The translations under genes were made by a program, and so were the position numbers. A stretch of DNA of 64,000 nucleotides from NCBI GenBank assembly GCA_017893485.1, contig CM030367.1, forward strand, positions 141,067,089 to 141,131,088, read 5' to 3'. This stretch comes from Hemerocallis citrina (taxonomy: Eukaryota; Streptophyta; Magnoliopsida; Asparagales; Asphodelaceae). Under the pieces are notes generated by a model. The model saw only the letters and a list, made by a program, of their open reading frames with translations. It ran no database searches and was not told the DNA's origin. Positions within the stretch are counted from its first letter, which is position 1; each line of letters begins with the position of its first letter. This document shows, one piece after another, positions 9,820 to 20,088 of this stretch.

Positions 9820-12800
9820 TGTAGCACCCCAAATTTCCAATATGATATCTCAAAAATACTTGGCACAATTCCAGCATCAACTTCAATTGCAATAGTAAAC
9901 ATAGCCCAAAACACCGATAATTTTGATTTCAAACTTTTATTACAACACTTGTTTACAAAACACAGTGGAATACAAAATACCCTGAATTACAAACTTTCTT
10001 TACAACACTCTCTTTACAATTTTACATAAGCTCTATTATCATTCTAGCACAACCATCCAAATCCCAAGCTATAAGCACCTACCTATAAAACATGAGGCTA
10101 GAGATAATCCTAGCCCCCAAAACTACAGGGATCGGCCATAACGGTGTGAGTGACATAAAAAGAAAACAACATAAATAAATCATAGAGCATAGAGTTATAA
10201 ACAACATGTATTAATAGCAAGAATAAATGAAATAAGAAATAACAAAAAGTAAAGCATGAAAACATTAAGGAATATAAGATAGTAAATAGTAGAGCATGAA
10301 AATAACAAGTGAAACTAGACTAAGTGTCAAGTGTAGGAAAAACAGGAAAACACAAGCATGAAACTAAGTCAAGAAAACACAATCTCTATAAGCTGCCTCT
10401 CTAATGCATACTTGTCGGATTCTATGCATTCCATAGTACATAGGTCTGGTGCAAGCCCTTAACGGTCTCCACTTTATAGGGTTAAACCCCTCGTTATGCA
10501 ACTAATCCTACTACGGTGATGGAAAACAAGATCCAAAATACTCCGTGAATAGGCACCACAACCCTCGACGCGCAAGCATCATGTAAGAATAGCTCAAAAA
10601 CCGGAGAATCACCTCAAACCGTGTACCCCACTAATAGGCTTGCAAGGTTCTCGACGTGCAGATACACCAGGTACATTTCGTGAATAGGCCCGCCGACCCT
10701 TGACACGCGAATGCACCATGCATGCTCCGTGAATAGGCCTGTAGACCCTCGACACGCGAACATACAAATGTCCTCTCGAGACAGGACAACAAACAGTCCT
10801 GGAACGCATCCACTGGACAAACAAAACCAAGAGCATATACATACGTTTTCCAAGTTCCATCACATCTCCACTAGTACCTGCCCTTAAGTTGATTATTATT
10901 AAAACAAAAAAAATCCCTATCTCTAGAGTTAGTGTATCCTGCCGGACTTAAATACTCAACAATAACCCCAAGACCCAACTAGTCTAAATCAACAAATCTC
11001 AACTGCCGGTTCACAGGACTCCCACTCAACTCCTAGAGATATCATCAAGACCAAAACTCACAAATCCATCGTCAAAACGATCATATGAAGAAACTTCTCC
11101 AATCAACAAAATCCAAATCTTTTATAAAATTCCAAAATCCAAACCCAACAATAAAACATCTTGAAAACATATGTTCTGTGGAAAGGATAATATTCAGAAT
11201 AGTAAGTTATAGATATAAAACTTTTAAAGAATCAATAGTTTAAAGAATATCAGGATAACTCAAGAAAACATCAGTAACAGTCGACTGTAAACCGGAGTCG
11301 GTCGACTGTCCAGAGCGAAAAACCAGCACTTCAAGAAAATAATTCTAAGTAATGGCAGTCGACTGTAAAAGTCATCGGTCGACTGTCCAGAGTGAAAATC
11401 CAACACATCAAGAAAATTATTCTAAGTAATGGCAGTCGACTGTAAATGTAATCGTTCGACTGTCCAGAGTGAAAATCCAAAACTTCGAGAAAACACCAAA
11501 ACAGAGAAGAGTCAGTCGACTGTAAAAATGGGTCAGTCGACTGTTCCATACGAAAATCCAAAACTCCAAGAAAACACTACAGCCAGGATCACGACGGTCG
11601 ACTGTCGAAACATACCAGTCGACTGTCACACCTACAGGCTGCAGTTTGGGTTGTGCATGTTTCAACCGATACGAAGATTACTTTATAAAAACGAAATCTA
11701 TAAAAAGTATATTTCTGATATGATCAAATATGACTTGTATAGTATATAAGAGTCCACAAAACCAATCAAAACCACTTTGAATTGATAAAAATAGCTTTTT
11801 GATGAATTCCTTCAAATTGAAATATGAATATGTGCGTATATCAAAATAAAGTTTTTAAGAATCAATCATACATCAAAATAACTTCGTTTTATATTGCAAA
11901 CCATATCAATACCAAAATAAGTTCGGATATAGTCAAATCCTTCGAAAACACATAAAAACTCAACTTCTTCAAAAACAATGAAATACGATATTCATGTAAA
12001 TTGTTTGTGCATGTTCGTGCACCAAAGAAAACTTCACAAATCCATTGATTAGAAATAACAACATATTCAGATTTAATCTTAGTATTTGAGAAATCCAATT
12101 TCAAATAAAACCTTTCACAAATCGCAAAATCCCCAATTTAGTTGTATCATATCAATCCAATTCAATTTATCCCAAATCCAATTCGCAAGACATGATCTCT
12201 TAATTCATTAGTCCTCCTCAAAAATTTCTCAACCAAATCACCATTATTAACTCATGAATCATAAACAAATTTAACATTAACATGAGCAAGTTGCATTCAT
12301 CCAACTCACCAATAGTCAAAAATCTCATCTTTAATCTATTTATGCATAATATTCACCATATCCAATCAAATCAGCAATAATCCAAAAGAAATAGTCTACT
12401 CATGATTTATATTAGGTCCTCTATCAATCTCGAATCATCCACATGCAAATTCCAAACATAAATATCTCGGTTTTCATGAAAGATCCAATTTTAACTCATT
12501 AATTCATTCAATCCATCATATAAATTCATACCCAAACCCAAACATGCTTTCTAGTTGATGAAACACTACATACAACATTCAAAGAATAAAACAAAACAAT
12601 TATATCACTTACCTTGTTGGAGAGATCAAACGAATATGATAAAGCAATAGGAAAAATCCCTCCTTCGCAAGAAATCCAAGATCTCCTCTTTAAAACTTCA
12701 AGAAAATAATAATAATAAAACCTTTGTTTTGTGCAGCGAAAGAAGACTGCACTCCACCTTTTAAATAGGCCGGAAATCAAGAGAATTAGGGTTTTGAACA

Positions 12801-13393
12801 CATTTGCAAAAATACTCCCTTTAAATATAACTTTACATAAATAAATCCATATACTTGGAAACTTGATTAAACCAATTTATTTGAGATTTAAAAACAAAAC
12901 AAACATCAATAAGTCAGTCGGCATTATTTAAAAAGCCCAGAAAACGAATTTGCACTTTTACCCCTCTAAATGACAATTTTGCAAAAAGATCCTTTTTTAT
13001 CGAAACTTGTAAAATAAATCAAATTCATCAAAACAAAACGTAAAATTTTTAACCCTGAGTTGACTAGGCATTATACTCAGCCCAAAAATTCAAAAATCTG
13101 GAGTTTTCACCCCCATTCGGTAATTTTGCACAAAAGTCCTTCTTTTTTGTAATATTTGCAAATTGGTCCAACCATTGTCAGAAAAATCTAGAAAAATCAC
13201 AAATAATATCTAATAATAAATAATGATTTTCCAAAAAATAATTTTTGACTTTGAACTTCCCAAGAAAATATTTGCACGTGTTCTGCACGTGTAAAAAGAT
13301 AAATCTTCAGAAAAATATTTATTAAATCACCAAAAATCATTTTAATTCATTTATAAATCTTAAAAATAATATTTAAAAATATGGGGTACTAAA
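9820..13393 (-). repeat. Right (5') LTR of G1
   Basis: 3574 bp, TGTAGCACCCC at the left and GGGGTACTAAA at the right, where the terminal CA seems to have become AA. It lacks the TRIM and so gives the empty site. It keeps about 240 bp (about 10130-10370) missing from the left copy. It carries the same GTCGAC palindrome cluster at 11277-11640. No gene is visible. Confidence 0.85.
11277..11640. repeat. GTCGAC palindrome cluster in right LTR of G1
   Basis: Repeated CAGTCGACTG and variants, the counterpart of 4437-4779 plus the segment beyond the TRIM. It includes the intact sequence ACCAGTCGACTGTCACACC, the target later used by the TRIM in the other LTR. Confidence 0.75.
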
Positions 13394-13971
13394 TAGTATA
13401 TATATTTATATATTCTTATTTTTTTTGCATAGACGAAATATGATGTTTCGTCGGAGAAAAAAAAAATTGTCCGAGAAAACATCTATCACATGGTGAAAGT
13501 TATTTGGTTTTAGAAAATCATGAGTCAAATCAATAATCCTTAGAAATCCAATTGTCCCAATTAATAATTCATGAAAAATCATATGCAATCCAATCCATAG
13601 AATCCAAAAATAATCAAACATTTTTAAATCCAAAGCTCTTGACAAGCTTCATTTTTTTAGGGTTTTTTTAATTATAAAAAAATTCTAATTTTATTGGACG
13701 AAACTTCCGAACCCAAAAAATATTATAAAATATTTGGACGAAACATCATGTTTTGTTCGATCACTTAAAAATGTAACAAAATATTTGGAACGAAACATCA
13801 GAAACAATTCTGATGTTTCGTCCACTATATTATGCATTTTGCCAAATTCACTGCCAAATATAGCAAGCGATTGTAGCAAAAAATAGATAAAATGACAAAA
13901 TAACAAATCACTGTAGCGCATCAATTGTTTAAAAAAATGGCAAAAATAACTATATAGTAAACCACTGTTAA

Positions 13972-14204
13972 TCTCTACTATTTTAATGGGAGAGTTGGGG
14001 TTTGTAACAAACAAACCCTAATTTTATAACTATATAAACACGTATAATACACGTTCAAACTATATCCAACAAATATAAATGTGCACCGCACGTATATCTT
14101 AAATGAAAATATTCAAATATAAACTTTTTTTTTCTTATTCATTATATATTCATTTAATTTGATGACTTTATTTTTAGACGTGCATCGCACGTACATTATA
14201 CAAG
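13972..14204 (+). mobile_element. Helitron H1 (short, non-autonomous)
   Basis: It starts TCTCTACTATTTTAATGGG after an A and ends GCATCGCACGT...CAAG before a T. The usual CTAG end is changed to CAAG. Removing it brings CACTGTTA next to TGCTC, which rebuilds the right inverted repeat of MITE P1, so both ends are well supported. It encodes nothing. Confidence 0.75.
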
Positions 14205-14232
14205 TGCTCTAACAATAGACTAAGATAGAAAA

Positions 14233-14835
14233 TCTCTACTATATTAATGGGAGAGTTTGGGGTTCAAACAAACAAACAATTTTTATTATTTTTTGTAATC
14301 AAACAAACCCGTGCGTCATACGTACACCTCCATCTCCATTTATTAACATGTGTATCATAACTTGCAAATCAAACTTTTCAACGTTTTCAAACAAACAAAC
14401 ATTTTTAAAATATTTTTTCACCAATCAAACATGTGCAGCGCACGCACACCTCCATCTCCATTTATCTCTATTTATTAACACGTACATTGCACATGCAAAT
14501 TAAAGTTTTCAAAGTTTTTATTTAAATTTTTTTGGAATTACGTGTATCACCCGTTTAACTACAATTTTTAAAATAAAACATCACTTTCTCATCAAACAAA
14601 TCTGGGCACTACACGCACAACTCCAACTCTATTTATTAACACGTGCATCGCACATGCAAATCAAAAAAATTTCTTCAACATCCTTTAAAACTTAAAAGCA
14701 TCGCCCGTTCAGCTCCAAATTATTTTTTAAAAATTAAGACATTCATCGCGGGTGCTAATTACTACCAACTTACGTATATCATACGTTTAACTCCAAGTCT
14801 TTATTAAAACGTGCATCTCACGTGAAACTTACTAG
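14233..14835 (+). mobile_element. Helitron H2 (non-autonomous)
   Basis: It begins TCTCTACTATATTAATGGG after an A and ends ACGTGCATCTCACGTG...CTAG before a T, about 600 bp. Inside are repeated GTGCATCGCAC and CACGTG-like words. No replicase or helicase frame is present. Confidence 0.75.
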
Positions 14836-15014
14836 TTATAAGAAATGTAGAAGTATTATTTTACAGTTCAAGTAGATAAAATAAAAGCTTTTCATTTTGG
14901 GTATCTTCAATTTAATTTATTAAAAACTATAGTTGCAAGGTGAATGGGATGGGATTTTTTTTACACAGATTAGTATTATTGGGAGAGAAAAAAAATCCTC
15001 TAGCTGTCTGCCTA
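14836..15014. other. Unassigned sequence
   Basis: About 180 bp of AT-rich sequence between Helitron H2 and MITE P2. Nothing recognisable. Confidence 0.4.
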
Positions 15015-15435
15015 GAGCATCTGTAGCCTAGCCCGTTGGCTATTTTGTCAAAAAATTTCAAAAAATAGAAATTTTGGTGCTGCAGGCGTTGAATATAAAC
15101 CCAAAAAATGGATTTCAGATGAACAGTGATCTTCCAAATTTGGCAGACGAAATAGAAATTGGAAAAAATAGCCAACGAAATATGATTTTTCATCTGTTCA
15201 ATCGGACGAAAGATCATATTCCGTCGCTTTAATTTTATTTTATTTTAATATATCGGACGGGAAATGATTTCCCGTCCAATAATTTATATAAAAAAACTTA
15301 ACGGACGGGAAATCATTTCCCGTCCTTAATTTAAAAAAATAAATAAACTTTCTCAGACGGGAGATGATCTTCCATCCAAACACATTTGGATATTTTATTT
15401 TTTATGAACTAGGCCTATAGATTTTATTATGGGTA

Positions 15436-16474
15436 TTAGATTTGCCCGTGGGCACGTGCCTACGACATGTCTTCGGAATGATACAAAACACGAAAAGCCC
15501 TGTAAACAGTAAAACAACAATTATGTAGTTCAAGTTTGAATAGTATGACAATAATTAGTTGTAAATAAAAGTCCATGTTTCCATTAGTATATGTTGAAAA
15601 ATAATTATAAATGGGGGTGTAAAATCTAAATTCTTAGAACTTTAAAGGGGCGTTTGGTACGTGAGAATGTGTAAGGGAATCTCATATTCCCTCTTAGATT
15701 ACCTTGTTTGGTATGTGGCAAGCATAGTTTTGAAAGAAATGATAGATTCCAAAGGGAATCAAAAATTCTTTGTTGGAAAGGATTTTCATTCCCCCCAAAA
15801 ACCATGGGATTTGAGGATTCCCGTGGGATTTCCATAACATACAATAAAATAACCAAAAAAACTAGAATAAAAAAATATATTCATCCCTAAAATCATGGGA
15901 TTTGAGCATTCTCATGTGATTTTCATAACAAACTTTAAAAAAAACCAAAAACTAGAATAAAAAATTATAATAATAAAGAATTCCCGGGAATGCAATGTAC
16001 TATACCAAATGCGATAATGCAACATTTCCGGGAATCTTCACTCCCACCCTCACATTCTCGGGAATCCTTTCATTCCTAGGAATTTTCCAAACTGTGTACG
16101 AAATGCCCCCGAAATGTAGAAAATGATGAAATTGAACTATTGAAGATATATTTGCTATTTTCAATATAACATGTGTAATAAAAAAACATAAAAATTCCGA
16201 AATTTACAAACCTGAAATTTTTAAATCTAAATTTCTAAGTAAATAAAGAAAGAATGGGAGAAAGAGAAAGAGAGAAATATGAAAAAGTGAAGAGAGAAGA
16301 GAGAGATAGTAATAAAGTAATGAGTTTTTTAGTTTTAGGGGGGGGAGAATTTGGTTTTGGGGTTTGAAATTTTTGGGGGGGAAATGTGTTTTGTGAGGTT
16401 AGATCTAGGACTTTGATTTTGGGAGGATTGAAGGTGAGCCTATTGATAGCTTTCTTTGTGTTTTATTATATAGA
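15436..16474 (-). mobile_element. Helitron H3 (reverse orientation, carries a MITE)
   Basis: On the minus strand it starts TCTATATAATAAAACACAAA after an A and ends GGCACGTGCC...GGGCAAATCTAA before a T. The 5' and 3' sequences match Helitron H4 at 17082-17453, including TACAACTAATTATTGTCAT. It is inserted in P2 and contains a Tourist-like MITE (15647-16110). No coding capacity is visible. Confidence 0.75.
15647..16110. mobile_element. Tourist-like MITE inside Helitron H3
   Basis: It begins GGGGCGTTTGGTACG and ends CGTACG-like GTGTACGAAATGCCCCC, an imperfect inverted repeat, with further internal symmetry (GGGAATCTCA...GGAATC). I could not identify a clear target duplication. The short frames inside follow the inverted repeat and are not genes. 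Confidence 0.6.
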
Positions 16475-16815
16475 TATATTAGGTTTTAATTGATATTTAA
16501 TTAAGATTTAAGCTTTAATTAGGATTAAATTAATAGTTAATTAGAATTAAATTAAGATTTAATTTGGGAAAATTTTCTTGGATTTCATTTCCCGTCAGTT
16601 GTTTTTTTTTTAAATCCTCGGACGTGAAATGATTCATCATCCGACACATTTTTAAAACGACTTTTTTTTGGACAAGAAATCATCTATCGTCCGTCGAATT
16701 TTTTTAAATGAAAACCAAAATTTTGAGTTTAAACGACTACAGCCGAAACTTAAAATTCCTATTTATGTATGCCAAATACCTAAAATTTGAGATACAATCA
16801 CTATAGATGCTCTTA

Positions 16816-17081
16816 GAGGCAGCAGATTCATCATAACTTTGCTTATTTTTCTTCGTCTGATGCAAATCATTGTTCAGCTATATTTGTGATGTCATTGTTT
16901 TAAATGGTGTCCTATTCTATTGCCCATGAATATTCCTATGTGAAATGTTCACAATATGGATATTCGTTCTTTGTGGCACTTGAGAAAATAATTTATATGT
17001 TCCAACTATTTGTCTATCGATACTTTGATATTGGTATCACAGTTCTCCAAAATTGTTAGGGAGTTGGATTGTGTACATTAA
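16816..17081. other. Unassigned sequence between P2 and Helitron H4
   Basis: About 270 bp, less AT-rich than the MITEs and without repeats I can match in the window. Possibly older host sequence. No supported gene. Confidence 0.35.
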
Positions 17082-17241
17082 TCTATATAATAAAACACAA
17101 AGAAAGCTATCAAGTGGCTATCTTTCAATCTCCCTAAAATTAAAGGTCCAGATCTAACCTCACAAAACACATCCCCCCCCAAAAGTTTCCTCCCAAAACT
17201 CAAATTCAAATCTCCTAAAATAACTCATTTATTTATTTAAT

Positions 17242-17274
<33 letters not shown>

Positions 17275-17453
17275 CTATATATATATATATATATAGACAT
17301 GCTTATGAAAATATGAACTTTTATTTACAACTAATTATTGTCATACTATTCAAATTTGAGCTATATAATTGTTGATTTATTTTTTACAAGGCTTTTCATA
17401 TGTTGTATCGTTCTGAAGACGTGTCGTAGGCACGTGCCAACAGGCAAATCTAG
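17082..17453 (+). mobile_element. Helitron H4 (372 bp, non-autonomous)
   Basis: It starts TCTATATAATAAAACACAAA after A17081, has the palindrome GGCACGTGCC (17429-17438) near the end as the 3' hairpin, and ends AAATCTAG before T17454. It contains a (CT)n/(TATC)n/(TA)n run at about 17243-17295. It is homologous to H3 and to the fragment at 58368. Confidence 0.8.
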
Positions 17454-17616
17454 TTCTCTAACAAAATAGTAATGAGAAGGCTCTGCATCTTGTTGTATCA
17501 ATATGGATAAATAATCTATGGAAAGTTGAGGTTGTAAATTATAAACAAAAACTCATCATAAGTATCTAAATCTTGTGTTTTTCTTCCTTTCATACAATTT
17601 CTTGAACTTTAGATCC
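17454..17616. other. Unassigned sequence between Helitron H4 and MITE P3
   Basis: About 160 bp that would be continuous with 16816-17081 before the Helitron inserted. No gene or repeat recognised. Confidence 0.35.
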
Positions 17617-17619
17617 TAA

Positions 17620-18264
17620 GAGCATCTGTACTCGTTGAATTCCAAAATTTGGGTATTTGGAATATACGAATAGAAATTTTGAGTTTATTCTACAGTCGTT
17701 CAAACCCATATTTTGAGTTTTCAGAATATTAAATCGTCGGACGAAACATAATCTCTAGTTCCTTTAAAAAAAATAAAAAATGAAAGGACGAAGAATTATT
17801 GACCGTCGCTTGAGATTTTTTTCAAAAAAAATGAGGGGACATGATGATTTTCCGTCTGTCATTTTTTTAATAGAAAAAAACTGAACATACGGGAAATGAT
17901 TTCTCGTCCGTCGATTTTTTCGATTTAAATTGTGGGGCGGTGAATCATTTCCCGTCCCATATTTTTTTTAATAAAATCGATCGGAGGAAATGATTTCCCG
18001 TCATATCGATTTATATTAAAAAAAATTGGGACGAAAAATGATTTCCCGTACGATAGGTTAAAAATTGAGCGACGAAAGATCATCTTTCGTCTAATCGATC
18101 GGACAAACGATCATCTTTCGTCAGCTATTTTTTCCATATTTCTATATCTTCTACCAAATATAACAGACCACTGTTTCCCTAAAACCCAAAATTTGAGTAT
18201 ATAGTTAACGACAACACTTTTTCCCCCCAAAATTTGGCAATTTAGCCAACGACTACAGATGCTC
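17620..18264. mobile_element. Palindrome-array MITE P3
   Basis: 645 bp, GAGCATCTGTACTCGTTG to CAACGACTACAGATGCTC, flanked by TAA (17617-17619, 18265-18267). Its core is a row of palindromic 20-25 bp words of the type GACGGGAAAT/ATTTCCCGTC or GACGAAAGAT/ATCTTTCGTC, starting near 17733, 17786, 17834, 17884, 17934, 17980, 18029, 18070 and 18101. The spacing is about 50 bp for most of the row, with A/T-rich spacers. No open frame. Confidence 0.8.
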
Positions 18265-18267
18265 TAA

Positions 18268-19053
18268 GAGTATCCACTATCGTTGCTGCTAAAAAATACG
18301 TATTTGGCAATTGAAAAATATAAATGAAAGAGTTGCGCTGCTATCGTTAAAAGCCAAATTTTGGCCCCAAAAAATTTAAATATACAGATGTAAGAACATC
18401 CTCCGTCTAACAAATTTTTAAATTTTTTTAATACTAGAAAATGGATAGACGGAAGATCATCTTCCGTTTCACCTTCTTTTTTTTTAATTGCCGGATGGCC
18501 AAAATTTCTTTGGAATTTTTTGGATTTTAAAATTTTTTTATTAGTAAAATGGCAGTTTTGTAATTAAATGGAAGGCAATATCGTAATTAAAATTTGAAAA
18601 ATTTTGGTGGACGGAAGTTGATCTTTCCAACCCACCTTTATTGCTTTTTTATTAATTAGTGAAAATGGAAATATGGTAATTAAATGAGTGACATTTTCGT
18701 AAATATTTTTTAAAAAATTTGGTAGATGGAGGATCTTCTTCCGTCTCTCTCCTTTAATTTTTTTTAAAAATTAAAATGAAATGGAGACACTCAACTTTTG
18801 ACCATTCAAAGTCGCCAGACGGAAGAAGATCTTTCGTCTGTCTTATTTTAATATTCAAAATAATTGAAAAGAATTGAGAGACGGAAGATGATCTTCCTTC
18901 TTCTATATTTGGCAATTGCTATTTTCCTCTGCTATATATAGCAATCCACTCTTCACGATTTTGCTAAAAAATAGGTATTTGACAAACAATAGTGGAAGAT
19001 TTTTGGCTTAAATTTCTATATTTTAGATTTTTAACAAACGATAGTGGATGCTC
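18268..19053. mobile_element. Palindrome-array MITE P4
   Basis: 786 bp, GAGTATCCACTATCGTT to AACGATAGTGGATGCTC, flanked by TAA; the left TAA is shared with P3 and the right with T1. Its palindromes have a different sequence, GACGGAAGAT/ATCTTCCGTC (near 18449, 18726, 18817, 18879, with decayed ones near 18397 and 18610). Spacing is less regular than in P3. No open frame. Confidence 0.8.
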
Positions 19054-19056
19054 TAA

Positions 19057-19642
19057 GGGGGTGTTTATTTAGCATGAACTTCACTGTAGAAAAAAATAAA
19101 TTATGAGAAAAGCATTGTCCAAGAGGTTTGGATGGCTTGGATTTGGTTGGAAATATATTCGGACTATAGCGCTGCTGTAGTGCCCAAAAAAATCTGAAGA
19201 AAAAGCCCCGAAATCAGCGGAAAGCAGTTGTAAGAACACTGTAGCTAAACTGTAGCGCTACTGTAGCATTTTTTAAAAATTATTTCTCCCCCCTATTTTT
19301 TACTCTATCCAATAAAATAATTCAACTTAACCCTCTACATTAAATTACTTTCTCTCTCTTCTCTATCCTACACTAGTATCCTGCACATGCGATGCACGTG
19401 GAGGAAGAAGGAAAAAGACAAAAAAAAAAAAAAGCCAACACATGCGCTGCACGTGTTGACAAAATGACACTAAAGGACGAAAAATGACAAATGACAGTAA
19501 CCCCTTCTCCCATTATAATAGTAGAGATTACAATAAAACTATATTTAAACAAACCACTTTTTTATAACTCAAACTTATAGATTTCTTTTATCTATAGTAA
19601 TATTCATAATTTAAAAATATTTACAACTAACCAAACACCCCC
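19057..19642. mobile_element. Tourist-like MITE T1, with Helitron H5 inside
   Basis: It starts GGGGGTGTTTATTTAGC and ends CTAACCAAACACCCCC, an inverted repeat, and is flanked by TAA (19054-19056, 19643-19645). Without Helitron H5 it is about 430 bp. It carries repeated TGTAGCGCTACTGTAGC-like words near 19225-19270. It is the third member of a row of MITEs joined through shared TAA sites. Confidence 0.75.
19373..19527 (-). mobile_element. Helitron H5 (155 bp)
   Basis: On the minus strand it starts TCTCTACTATTATAATGGG after an A and ends CACGTGCATCGCATGTG...ATACTAG before a T. It is very short and non-coding, related to H1 and H2 by its 5' end and the GTGCATCGCA word. Confidence 0.65.
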
Positions 19643-19645
19643 TAA

Positions 19646-20088
19646 GATAAAGTTTGGTAAGCTCTACCGAAGAGTCAAGGAAAATGATGGATTAGGTGTT
19701 ATATACATAGAGTGGTTCTACTTCTATCGATTCTATCCAACCTTAATCACAAATTGCTTCTCAAGAAGTTGTTTCAAATTTTTCTCAAAAAAACTCTCGT
19801 ACGAAATGCTATTGCACATTATTGATTGACACTATGGAGATTTATAAGAGCATATGCTTTCAATCTGTTTGTCCACTTGTGAAAAATAAACTAGTGCATG
19901 TGCAAATTATATAGTCACTAGTCAGCTAGAATGATGAGTTAGCCATCACGATTGCTTTCCTTATCCATCTGTTGTGACGACGGTCGATCGACAATGGCAT
20001 TCTGAGCAGTAAGTTGTGGTAATTTTTTATTCACGTTGCCGTGGAAATAAGCGAGAGCATCTCATTATCAGGATTCACAAATAGTTCT
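19646..20088. other. Unassigned sequence left of element B
   Basis: About 440 bp, moderate GC, no repeat recognised and no convincing gene. It was the insertion target of element B and would continue at 42778. Confidence 0.4.

Larger units (their letters stand above)
3217..13393 (-). mobile_element. Tekay/Del-like Gypsy element G1, gag-only
   Basis: A complete LTR element of 10.2 kb flanked by perfect TAGTA duplications (3212-3216, 13394-13398). Its long LTRs begin TGTAGCRCCCC on the plus strand. The internal region is only 2.0 kb and is read on the minus strand. It has a tRNA-Met type primer site, a gag broken by two stops, and a scrap of reverse transcriptase; the rest of pol is missing. 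It therefore depends on proteins from elsewhere. It sits inside MITE P1, and its left LTR holds a TRIM. Confidence 0.85.
3045..14209. mobile_element. Palindrome-array MITE P1 (PIF/Harbinger-like), interrupted
   Basis: P1 starts GAGCATCCCCAGTG and ends in GCTC, with TAA on both sides (3042-3044 and 14210-14212). Without the Gypsy element and the Helitron inside it, P1 is about 750 bp (3045-3216, 13399-13971, 14205-14209), close to P2-P4. It carries palindromic words of the type GACGAAACAT/ATGTTTCGTC near 13430, 13733 and 13786. It encodes no transposase. The TAA duplication and terminal GAGCATC suggest the PIF/Harbinger superfamily, by inference. Confidence 0.7.
15015..16812. mobile_element. 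Palindrome-array MITE P2, interrupted by a Helitron
   Basis: It starts GAGCATCTGTAG and ends CTATAGATGCTC, flanked by CTA and TTA (one mismatch). Without the Helitron at 15436-16474 it is about 760 bp. It contains spaced palindromes GACGGGAAAT/ATTTCCCGTC at 15255-15277 and 15303-15325, a decayed one near 15356, and more near 16585, 16619 and 16670. No transposase is present. Confidence 0.75.

Noticed and set aside
17943..18010. E2F binding sites (TTTCCCGC type) amplified by the MITE
   Set aside because: The palindrome arm reads TTTCCCGTC, which misses the consensus at the base after CG, so I do not claim E2F binding.
17733..18125. CRISPR-like array of evenly spaced palindromic repeats
   Set aside because: The repeats are imperfect and differ from each other, spacers are A/T-rich and related, and the array lies inside a MITE with TAA duplications in a plant genome. 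No cas genes are present.
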